In this document: positions 43,473 through 50,839 of the stretch, piece after piece
Layout: each line of letters begins with the position of its first letter
Numbering within the stretch: position 1 is the stretch's first letter
NCBI GenBank assembly: GCA_018000835.1
Contig: JAGNJD010000011.1
Coordinates: forward strand, 1-56,849
Source of the DNA: Candidatus Goldiibacteriota bacterium
Lineage (GTDB): Bacteria; Oederibacteriota; PGYV01; DSYL01
Reading direction: 5' to 3'
DNA length: 56,849 nt
The notes under the pieces: model-generated
Database searches by the model: none
The model's input: only the letters and a program-made list of their open reading frames with translations
What the model was told of the DNA's origin: nothing
Made by a program: the position numbers and the translations under genes

Positions 43473-44941
43473 TTTAAATCCTTTATTGCCTGCAGTGCCG
43501 TTTTATCGTCACGAAACGGATATTTTACGCCGTTTATTTCCTGATATGTCTCATGGCCCTTGCCTGCAAGCAGGACTATATCGTTTTTATCCGCCATTTT
43601 TATGGCTTTATATATTGCTTTTTTTCTGTTTTCTACGGCATATACTTTGACGTTTCCTTTCATTCCGCTTAAAACATCGTTTATTATGTTCTTTGGATTT
43701 TCAAACCTCGGGTTATCGGAAGTTACGAATATGACGTCGGCAAATCTTTCGGCTACTGCTCCCATTTCAGGTCTTTTGCCTTTGTCGCGATTTCCGCCGG
43801 CGCCAAACACCACTATAATGCGCCCTGTTTTTATTTTATTTAACGTTATCAGCGTTTCCTTTAACGAATCCGTATTATGTGCATAATCAACAATGACGGT
43901 AAAATCTTTGTTATAAACGACCTCCATTCTGCCTTTTACTCCTTTAAATTCGGTCAGTGCTCTTATAATTTTTTTCACTTTTATTGAATCCATCACGGCA
44001 CCAATGGAAGCCATGATATTATGCAGGTTATGTTCTCCTATAAGATTTGAATTAATCTCATAAATCCTGTTTTTAATCATAATCCTTGCTCTCATGTTTT
44101 TTATGCTGATTTTGCTGTTTATGACTTTTATGTCAGCTTTTTTGTCCATGCCATACGTTATAATTTTTGCTTTTCTGTTTTTTGCTTTTTTTATGAAACG
44201 TCCGGAACTCTCATCGTCAACGTTTACCACCAGAACGCCGCCTTTTTTTAAATGGTCTACAATTTTAAGTTTTGCATTTAAATAATTTTCGTAATTACCG
44301 TGATAATCAAAATGATCCCTCGTGACGTTTGTAATAACGACCACGTCAAAAAAAACGTTTTTTATCCTGTCCTGATCAAGAGCATGTGATGATACCTCCA
44401 TCACTACGTTTTTGATTTTCTTTTCCACCGTCTCATGTATCAATCTGTGAATGATTAAATTTGAAGGTGTAGTATTACCGGAATCATAAATTTTATTGCC
44501 GATTTTGTATGCAATCGTTCCTATGATTGATACGTCCTCGCCCATTGCTTTTTTTATTATTTCACCTATCATGTAGGAAACTGTCGTTTTTCCTTTTGTT
44601 CCGGTTATGCCGAAAATTTTTACGTTTCTTTTTGATTCGGAATAAAAATAATCAATAATTCTATATAAAGTTTCTTTTGTATCCCGAACGATTATAAGCG
44701 GTATTTTTACGGGAACCTGCATTTCTTTTGAAGATAAAATTGCGGCAGCACCTCTTTTTATCGCATCGTTGACAAAATCATGGCCATCACGGGAAAAACC
44801 CTTTATGCATACAAAAAGGCATCCTGGTTTTACTTCCGCAGACGAATCCGTTACGTCTTTTATCCGGACATCTTCATTTTTATTAATAATTTTATATTTC
44901 CCGATTATCTCTAAAATTTCTTTCAGTTTTATTTTTTTCAT
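43469..44941 (-). CDS. murE: UDP-MurNAc-tripeptide synthetase, meso-DAP type
   Basis: A 490-residue Mur ligase: DSSAEVKPGCLFVCIKGFSR, P-loop GTKGKTTV, NVTRDHFDYHG, IVDYAHNTDSL and the substrate motif DNPRFENP. The DNPR form selects meso-diaminopimelate rather than Lys (where D[D/N]P-type residues differ). An ATG at 44977 is in frame but lies inside ftsI; the ATG at 44941 forms a TGATG overlap with the ftsI stop. Confidence 0.94.
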   Translation of the reverse strand: MKKIKLKEILEIIGKYKIINKNEDVRIKDVTDSSAEVKPGCLFVCIKGFSRDGHDFVNDAIKRGAAAILSSKEMQVPVKIPLIIVRDTKETLYRIIDYFYSESKRNVKIFGITGTKGKTTVSYMIGEIIKKAMGEDVSIIGTIAYKIGNKIYDSGNTTPSNLIIHRLIHETVEKKIKNVVMEVSSHALDQDRIKNVFFDVVVITNVTRDHFDYHGNYENYLNAKLKIVDHLKKGGVLVVNVDDESSGRFIKKAKNRKAKIITYGMDKKADIKVINSKISIKNMRARIMIKNRIYEINSNLIGEHNLHNIMASIGAVMDSIKVKKIIRALTEFKGVKGRMEVVYNKDFTVIVDYAHNTDSLKETLITLNKIKTGRIIVVFGAGGNRDKGKRPEMGAVAERFADVIFVTSDNPRFENPKNIINDVLSGMKGNVKVYAVENRKKAIYKAIKMADKNDIVLLAGKGHETYQEINGVKYPFRDDKTALQAIKDLK

Positions 44942-47055
44942 CAGCTCGCATCCTTCATTGCAAAGTCTATTATGCAAACCTGACCCTCTTTAATTTCAAC
45001 ACCCGGCTTGGGGTCCTGTGATACCACGAAACCGCTGCCGTTGCATTTTACCTTAACTCCAATGGCGTTTAATATCTGCATTGCCGTTCTTATTGGTAAT
45101 CCGGTAACATCCGGCATAATGACTTTTATTTTTCCATCTGAAGTAACGTCGCCCATGACCAGATAAATTACGTCCTGCCTGTTTAACTGCCCGCCGGGTT
45201 GCGGTATTTGTACGACTATTTTACGTCCCTTTCCAAAAATTTTATAACTTAATTTTTCGTTTTCAAAAAACGTTTTTGCTTCCTTAACGTCTTTTAAAAA
45301 GAAATCCGGCATTACGACGTTTTTTTCATCTTTTCCCTTATTTTGTGCAACGTAAATTTTATCCGAAGTTATTTTTAAATCTGATATTGCATTCATACAT
45401 AAATTTTTGAAGGCCGGGGCAGCAACTTCACTGCCAAAGTATATTATTTTCGGTTCGTCTATTACAATCAGAGTCAGTACCTCCGGTTTTTCTGCCGGCA
45501 GAAAACCTATAAATGACGCTATGTATTTACCATTATCATATCCTTTGCCGTTCTTATTATGTTTCTGTGCAGTTCCTGTTTTTCCTGCTACTGTGTATCC
45601 TGATATGGAAGCTTTTTTACCAGAACCGTCTTTATCGGTAACCGAAATTAACATCGATATGAGTTTCTGCCTTTCTTCCTCCCCGATTATTCTCGACATT
45701 TTTTTGTTCGGTGCTTTATAAATTACCCTGTTATTTTTGACAATTCTGTCTACGACGTGAGGATATACGGTGTAACCTCCATTTGCTATTTCCGAATATG
45801 CTTTTGCCATCTGAATGGAAGTAACTGCTACTTCCTGTCCATAAGGGATAGAAGTCAGACTTATGTTGTCCCAGTTTTTGTAATTCCGTAGTATCCCCTT
45901 TGTTTCTCCGGGCAAATCAATGCCGGTTTCTTTTCCAAAACCAAATCTGACGTATTCGTTGTATAATTTTTCCTGCCCGACTTTTAATGCGAGATTAACA
46001 ATACCTATGTTGGATGAATATTTTATTATTTCCGGAGCCGTCAGCCATCCATGCTTTTCAGCATCATGTATAGTCCTGCCAAAATATTCATATTCCCCGT
46101 TGCCGCAATAAACTTTATGCTGTTCGCCATTTTTAAATTCTTTTAGAAATGCCGACATTGTAAAAATTTTAAATGTTGAACCGGGTTCGTAAAAATCGGT
46201 AACGGCTTTATTCCTTATTATTTTTTTGTCGTAATCTCCAAATTTGTGCGGGTCATAAGAAGGATAATTTACCATTGCATAAATTTCTCCTGTGTTTGGA
46301 TTCATAATTATCGCAGTTCCCGAATCTGCCTGATATTTTTCTACGGTTTGTTTTAATTCGTTGTAAGCGAAGTATTGCAGATTTGAATCAAGCGTAAGAT
46401 ATAAATCGGCGCCTCTTTCTGCTTTTTTTATCTCAACGGAATCAATCAATATTGGTCTGCCCAAAGCATCCCGTTTTATCTGCGTCCTGCCGATTTTACC
46501 ACGTAAATATTTCTCATATTTAAATTCCAACCCTTCCAGTCCTGTGTTATCCATCCCGGAAAATCCTATGACGTGGGCAAACGTTTCTTTAAAAGGATAA
46601 ACCCTTTTTTCTTCTGTCTGTGCATATATTCCGGGAATTTTCCTGCTTAATATTTTTTCGGCGGTTACAGAATCCACTTTTCTTTTTATATATTCAAAAT
46701 GCTTTCTGCTGGAAATCTTTTTTGACAGATAACTTTCCGGCAGATTCAGGTTGTCCTTTAAAACTTTTATTACTTCGTTTTTGTTCTTTACTTCCATGGG
46801 GCACACGTATATCGTAAGCGTCTTTATTGATTCCGCCAGTATTTTATTATTTTTATCATAAATGCTCCCTCTTCCTATCTGCTGTTTTACCGTTGAAAGA
46901 TGCATGCTTTGTGCCTTATCCTTATAAAAAGAATAATTTATAATCTGCAGTTTTATTATTCTGAAAATTGCCAGAAAACCCAGGATGACAAAAAACCAGA
47001 AAATAAACGTTATTCTGAAATTAATGTCGTTAAATTTATTTTTGTCGTTCTGCAT
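44941..47055 (-). CDS. ftsI: Division transpeptidase FtsI (PBP) with two PASTA domains
   Basis: A 704-residue class B penicillin-binding protein: N-terminal membrane anchor (about 15-37), pedestal domain, transpeptidase with STFK (Ser293-Lys296), YSSNIG and AGKTGTAQK, then two PASTA repeats (about 575-635 starting VVMPDFFLKDVKEAKTF, and 640-704 starting IMPDVTGLPIRTAMQIL). PASTA domains on FtsI are more typical of SpoVD/Pbp2x-like proteins than of proteobacterial FtsI. TAATG junction with ftsL. Confidence 0.95.
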   Translation of the reverse strand: MQNDKNKFNDINFRITFIFWFFVILGFLAIFRIIKLQIINYSFYKDKAQSMHLSTVKQQIGRGSIYDKNNKILAESIKTLTIYVCPMEVKNKNEVIKVLKDNLNLPESYLSKKISSRKHFEYIKRKVDSVTAEKILSRKIPGIYAQTEEKRVYPFKETFAHVIGFSGMDNTGLEGLEFKYEKYLRGKIGRTQIKRDALGRPILIDSVEIKKAERGADLYLTLDSNLQYFAYNELKQTVEKYQADSGTAIIMNPNTGEIYAMVNYPSYDPHKFGDYDKKIIRNKAVTDFYEPGSTFKIFTMSAFLKEFKNGEQHKVYCGNGEYEYFGRTIHDAEKHGWLTAPEIIKYSSNIGIVNLALKVGQEKLYNEYVRFGFGKETGIDLPGETKGILRNYKNWDNISLTSIPYGQEVAVTSIQMAKAYSEIANGGYTVYPHVVDRIVKNNRVIYKAPNKKMSRIIGEEERQKLISMLISVTDKDGSGKKASISGYTVAGKTGTAQKHNKNGKGYDNGKYIASFIGFLPAEKPEVLTLIVIDEPKIIYFGSEVAAPAFKNLCMNAISDLKITSDKIYVAQNKGKDEKNVVMPDFFLKDVKEAKTFFENEKLSYKIFGKGRKIVVQIPQPGGQLNRQDVIYLVMGDVTSDGKIKVIMPDVTGLPIRTAMQILNAIGVKVKCNGSGFVVSQDPKPGVEIKEGQVCIIDFAMKDAS

Positions 47056-47441
47056 TACAGGTTTTCTCCCTTTATCATTGCGGTTATGAATTTAAAAACT
47101 GATTTTTCTTTTTTTATTACGACGATCTGGTCATCGGAAGGATTTTTAAACCCATAACGTTCTTTTGCAATTTTTGCAATCTGTTCGCTTGACATCATTG
47201 ATTGCAATTTTATCTCAAGCGCCCTGTTTTTTATCCTGATTTTATCCGCCTCTTTTATTAATTCGTTGTATTTATAATTATATTTTATCGACTGCGAAGA
47301 CAGCCATACACATAAAAACATGTATAAAAAAACCAGCATTATCACAGCCAAGGTTTTACCGGAAAATCTTTTGGTGGAATAATTATATCCGGGGTCAAAT
47401 ATTCTTAAATATTTTCTTTTGGTAAAATTGTAATAATTCAT
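47055..47441 (-). CDS. ftsL: Cell division protein FtsL
   Basis: 128 residues: short cytoplasmic tail, a transmembrane segment (about 28-48), then a coiled-coil-type periplasmic part (NELIKEADKIRIKNRALEIK) ending with the ERYGFKNPSDDQIV region seen in FtsL/DivIC proteins. It sits between rsmH and ftsI, the standard ftsL position. Identity rests on position and topology. Confidence 0.85.
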   Translation of the reverse strand: MNYYNFTKRKYLRIFDPGYNYSTKRFSGKTLAVIMLVFLYMFLCVWLSSQSIKYNYKYNELIKEADKIRIKNRALEIKLQSMMSSEQIAKIAKERYGFKNPSDDQIVVIKKEKSVFKFITAMIKGENL

Positions 47442-47452
47442 TTTTCACCTTT

Positions 47453-48370
47453 TTAAATTTTCTCGGCAACTCTTAAACGCGCACTTCTCGCTCTGGGGTT
47501 CATTTTTACGTCTTTTTCTTCTGCCATAACTGGCTTTTTCGTAATTATTTTAAGAACTTTTTTATGTCCGCACGTGCATGGAAATCTTTTGTCCTCACAT
47601 ATACAATCCTTTGATTCAAGGGAGAAAAATTGTTTTACTATTTTATCTTCGAGAGAATGAAAACTAATTACAACAATTCTTGCCCCCTTTCTGGAAAACT
47701 TTAACGCCTTTTCAAGCCCTTCCTTTAAGGAATTAAGTTCGTCGTTTACTTCAATTCTTATCGCCTGAAAAAGCCGTGTCGCAGGATGTATCTTGCGTTC
47801 GTTTCTATTTATTCTCATTGCAAGTTCTGCCAGTTGCTTTGTGGTCTTTATCGGTCTATTGTTGACTATGATCCTCGCCAGTTTTTTATGATTTCTGTCT
47901 TCGCCATATTCCTTTATTATTCTATCCAGTTCTTTTTCGCTATAATTATTAATCACGTAATCAGCCGTTAATTTCTGCTCTCCGTCCATTCTCATGTCTG
48001 GTTTTTCATCCGCCATAAAACTAAAACCTCTGCCCGGTTTTTCAATCTGAAAAGACGAAAAACCAAGGTCAAAAATAATGCCGTCAATTTCATTTACGTT
48101 ATTTTGCCTAAAAACGACGTCCAGATTTCTGAAATTTGAATGAACGGGTATGAAATTTTTATAGGATTTAAGACGGTCGGCTGCGATTTCAATGCTTTCA
48201 CCGTCGCGGTCAATGCCAATCAAAAATGAACCAGGAGTAATCTTTTTTAAAATCGCCCCGCTGTGTCCTCCCAGACCCAGCGTCGCATCAACCCATATTC
48301 CATCCCTGTTCCGTATGTTTAAAAAATCTATGGTTTCATTTAAAAGAACGGGGGTATGTTCATATTTCAT
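47453..48370 (-). CDS. rsmH: 16S rRNA (cytosine-1402-N4) methyltransferase
   Basis: A 305-residue MraW/RsmH: HTPVLLNETIDFL start, DATLGLGGHSGAIL (SAM site), DLGFSSFQIEKPGRGFSF, the DMRMD motif, and SFHSLEDKIVKQFF. It modifies C1402 of 16S rRNA. Its start overlaps the STAS gene's stop by four bases, so the two are co-translated. Confidence 0.96.
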   Translation of the reverse strand: MKYEHTPVLLNETIDFLNIRNRDGIWVDATLGLGGHSGAILKKITPGSFLIGIDRDGESIEIAADRLKSYKNFIPVHSNFRNLDVVFRQNNVNEIDGIIFDLGFSSFQIEKPGRGFSFMADEKPDMRMDGEQKLTADYVINNYSEKELDRIIKEYGEDRNHKKLARIIVNNRPIKTTKQLAELAMRINRNERKIHPATRLFQAIRIEVNDELNSLKEGLEKALKFSRKGARIVVISFHSLEDKIVKQFFSLESKDCICEDKRFPCTCGHKKVLKIITKKPVMAEEKDVKMNPRARSARLRVAEKI

Positions 48371-48708
48371 AAATATTTTTCAAACGATTTTATTGCTTCT
48401 TCTTCACAATCAAAAAATTCAAACTCACCGGCATAGCCTGCATAAACGAACAAATTTTTCACGTAATCGTTGCAATTGATTATTTTTATGTCTCCGCCGA
48501 GATTTTGCGCTCTTTCCTTTCTTTCCGTTAAATATTCAATACCGCTTATGTTCAGATGTTCAACGTGCGAAAAATCAAGGATGAAGAAAAAATTTTCCTT
48601 TTCTATGAAAGACGTTATTATACCTTTTAAGGCAACTATATCCTCGATGTCTATGTTTCCCTTTAATATAAGTTCAACGACCTTTTTTGACGATACTTTT
48701 AAATTCAT
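48367..48708 (-). CDS. STAS-domain protein (anti-sigma factor antagonist-like)
   Basis: A 113-residue single STAS domain: VVELILKGNIDIEDI, the FILDFSHVEHLNISGIEYL segment where Ser55 matches the phosphorylated Ser of SpoIIAA (D-S-S-G becomes N-I-S-G), and an INC-NDYVKNLF second half. SpoIIAA-type proteins release sigma factors from kinase anti-sigmas. It lies between mraZ and rsmH, an unusual insertion. An in-frame upstream start at 48738 is possible, but GAGGAGG directly before the ATG at 48708 decides. Partner kinase not in the window. Confidence 0.85.
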   Translation of the reverse strand: MNLKVSSKKVVELILKGNIDIEDIVALKGIITSFIEKENFFFILDFSHVEHLNISGIEYLTERKERAQNLGGDIKIINCNDYVKNLFVYAGYAGEFEFFDCEEEAIKSFEKYL

Positions 48709-48718
48709 TTTTACCTCC

Positions 48719-49153
48719 TCATGTGTTATCTGCATCATATTTTTTTAATTCTTCTTCTGCCCATATCTGGATTCTGTCTATCGCGCCTATAAAAATCACT
48801 TTTTTATTTATGTTTGCAAATTCCTTCAGAATTTTTGGTATCCTTATCCTGCCCATGGAATCAATCTTTACTTGAAAAGTCCCCCTTGTTTTTTCCCAGA
48901 TTTCATCATCCTGCGATTCGTTATCAAGAGTTGCTTTGCTTATGTATTCATTTACCATTTTTTCCCACGTCTCAATCGGCATTGCCTCTATGCACTTTTT
49001 CCCGCCTTTTGCCTTTTTTAAAATTATGGTGTTTTTTGCTTCTGGATTTATAGTGGTTGCTTCAATATAATTCTTATGTTTAAATGGTAAAGGGACCCTG
49101 TCCTTTAAATCAATACTCCTCTCATCCTCTCCAATAAAACCAATGTTAAGCAT
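48719..49153 (-). CDS. mraZ: Transcriptional regulator MraZ
   Basis: A 144-residue MraZ with two AbrB-like halves: first around DERSIDLKDRVPLPF (diverged), second around KIDSMGRIRIPKILKEFANI with GAIDRIQIWAEE. MraZ rings bind repeats upstream of the dcw operon and repress it. GGAG lies seven bases before the ATG at 49153; an in-frame start at 49201 would lie in the box repeats and is rejected. First gene of the dcw operon. Confidence 0.9.
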   Translation of the reverse strand: MLNIGFIGEDERSIDLKDRVPLPFKHKNYIEATTINPEAKNTIILKKAKGGKKCIEAMPIETWEKMVNEYISKATLDNESQDDEIWEKTRGTFQVKIDSMGRIRIPKILKEFANINKKVIFIGAIDRIQIWAEEELKKYDADNT

Positions 49154-49177
49154 AAATAACTCCTTTAACAAATATTG

Positions 49178-49194
49178 CCACTTTTTGACACTTT
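49178..49194 (-). promoter_or_regulatory. MraZ-box direct repeats
   Basis: On the minus strand AAAGTGT, three bases, AAAGTGG, 10-bp period, ending 24 bases before the mraZ start codon. This matches the AAAGTG[T/G] repeats separated by three bases described for MraZ in other bacteria. Only two clear units are seen here. Position between the -10 and the start fits autorepression. Confidence 0.72.
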
Positions 49195-49202
49195 TTAACA
49201 AT

Positions 49203-49229
49203 TTTATACATAAAAATGCTGTTTGTCAA
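49203..49229 (-). promoter_or_regulatory. Promoter of the dcw operon
   Basis: TTGACA (49224-49229), 15-base spacer, TATAAA (49203-49208) on the minus strand, just before the MraZ boxes. The spacer is short by two bases; a -10 one base further (ATAAAA) gives 16. Confidence 0.6.
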
Positions 49230-49336
49230 TATATTTTTTGAATTTTAATGTCAGAAAAGCCTTTAAATATAAGGATTTTTGAAGTGGGAAAATTTTAGAT
49301 TGATTTTATATTAAAAATATCACAAAAATAGCACTC

Positions 49337-49643
49337 CTGTCCGGTAAAAAAATATGAATTTCATATATTCCATTTCAAAATATATGCTTTATTGAAATTT
49401 TCGATTGACCGGACATCAATTATAATAGAAGCATTGATTGTATTTTTGAAGAATTCATTCTCACCTTTCTGATGAGGGACGTGGCAATTGCAGGGTTGAT
49501 TTTGAAGGTCTGAAATGAACTGATTACATAAAGCATATCCATAACATCAGCCCATTTCAATTCCGGTAAAAGCAATCCTGCAACCGCCGGTTTTATATTA
49601 TTTCATTACATCGTTTTTTCTTTTCATTAAATTAACCCGACAG
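49337..49643. repeat. MITE-like element, second full copy
   Basis: A 307-bp relative of 8239-8554 filling the gap between the dcw promoter and rpiB. Ends CTGTCCGGT (49337-49345) and ACCCGACAG (49635-49643, one mismatch). The hairpin core (49473-49589) is nearly the same as at 8374, but two inner-arm bases changed (GAAATGAACTGAT). An internal GATTGACCGGACATCAA is shared too. Confidence 0.65.
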
Positions 49644-49649
49644 TAATGG

Positions 49650-50087
49650 TTACCACGATTTTTCTTCCATCTTTTTTATTCTTGGAACGTGCCTCCCGCC
49701 TTCAAAAGGTGTTGAAAGCCATGTGTCAACTATGTCAATTGCCGTTTTTAAATCCATCATCCGTTGTCCTATTGAAATCATGTTTGCATTGTTATGCGAT
49801 GCTGCAAGTTTTGCGGACTCAACGTTCCAGCACACAGCACACCTTATGCCTTTTACCTTATTTGCAGTCATGGCTTCCCCGTTTCCGGAGCCGCCGAGCA
49901 CTATCCCTTTGTCACATTCGCCGTTGGCAACAGCCCGGGCAGCAGGAAAAACAAAATCAGGATAATCACACGGTTCTTCCGAATCAGTACCAAAATCAAC
50001 GACTTCATGCTTTTTTGCCTGCAAATGTTTTTTCAGTTCTTCCTTGTATTTATAACCTGCGTGGTCAGATGCAATTGCAATTTTCAT
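49650..50087 (-). CDS. rpiB: Ribose-5-phosphate isomerase B (Glu-base type)
   Basis: A 145-residue RpiB: IASDHAGYKYKEEL, DFGTDSEEPCDYPDF, GGSGNGEAMTANKVKG, HNNANMISIGQR. In the E. coli-type enzyme a Cys of CGTGIG is the base; here the loop is GGSGNGE as in mycobacterial RpiB, where the Glu (here Glu71) takes over. It interconverts ribose- and ribulose-5-phosphate, the latter being also the substrate of KdsD. ATGA overlap with the methyltransferase gene upstream; GGAGG before the ATG. Confidence 0.93.
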   Translation of the reverse strand: MKIAIASDHAGYKYKEELKKHLQAKKHEVVDFGTDSEEPCDYPDFVFPAARAVANGECDKGIVLGGSGNGEAMTANKVKGIRCAVCWNVESAKLAASHNNANMISIGQRMMDLKTAIDIVDTWLSTPFEGGRHVPRIKKMEEKSW

Positions 50088-50839
50088 AAAGAACCTCCGT
50101 TTAAAATGTTATAAATCTCATAAAATAAAATGCCTGCTGCGGTTGAGACGTTTAATGACTCTACTTTTTTATTTGGATAATCAATTTTTATTCTCTCATC
50201 TGAAATTTTCATTATTTCATTTCTTATGCCTTTCCCCTCGTTTCCAAAAACTATCACGAATTTATCCGCAAAACCGTTTTTTACGTCACGGACGTCTTTG
50301 CCTTTTTCCGGGTCCGTCGTTATTATCCTGAAATCATTTTCCTTTAATTTTTTTACGTCGTTGAAAGTAACGTCGGAATATTTGGCCGTAAAACATGCCC
50401 CGGCAGAAGAGCGGATTGTCTTGTCGTTAAAAATATAAACCGAATCCAGGAATAAATACGTTTCAAAGCCAAACGCAACGCCGCTTCTTATCATTGCACC
50501 TGCATTTGCAGGGTCCTGTATCGTATCAAAAAGCACCAATTTTTTTTCTTTATAAAAATCTGCCTTATTACCTGATGGTCTTTCAAAAACTGCTACAAAC
50601 CCCTGGTTTGTCTCCACGTCTGAAAGTTTCCTGACAAGTGAAGGTTTTATTTTTATTACGTTTTCCGTTATTCCGTATTTTTCAGTTATTTTTCTGCCTT
50701 CCTGTGAGCATAGAAAACATTTTAATTTAAAATCTGATTTTATAAGGTCTTTTAATATCTTTTCCGTATCAACGATTATCAGACCCTGCTCTCTTAACTT
50801 TTTTTTATCCGTCAATGTTTCCAGAATGTCATTTCCCAT
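50084..50839 (-). CDS. TrmH/SpoU-family RNA 2'-O-methyltransferase
   Basis: A 251-residue SPOUT methyltransferase: N-terminal substrate-binding domain (to about 95), then DTIQDPANAGAMIRSGVAFG (motif 1), FGNEGKGIRNE (motif 2) and LNVSTAAGILFYEI (motif 3). These enzymes methylate ribose in 23S rRNA or tRNA; the exact site is not clear. It overlaps the glycoside hydrolase stop by 11 bases and rpiB by four. Confidence 0.9.
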   Translation of the reverse strand: MGNDILETLTDKKKLREQGLIIVDTEKILKDLIKSDFKLKCFLCSQEGRKITEKYGITENVIKIKPSLVRKLSDVETNQGFVAVFERPSGNKADFYKEKKLVLFDTIQDPANAGAMIRSGVAFGFETYLFLDSVYIFNDKTIRSSAGACFTAKYSDVTFNDVKKLKENDFRIITTDPEKGKDVRDVKNGFADKFVIVFGNEGKGIRNEIMKISDERIKIDYPNKKVESLNVSTAAGILFYEIYNILNGGSL

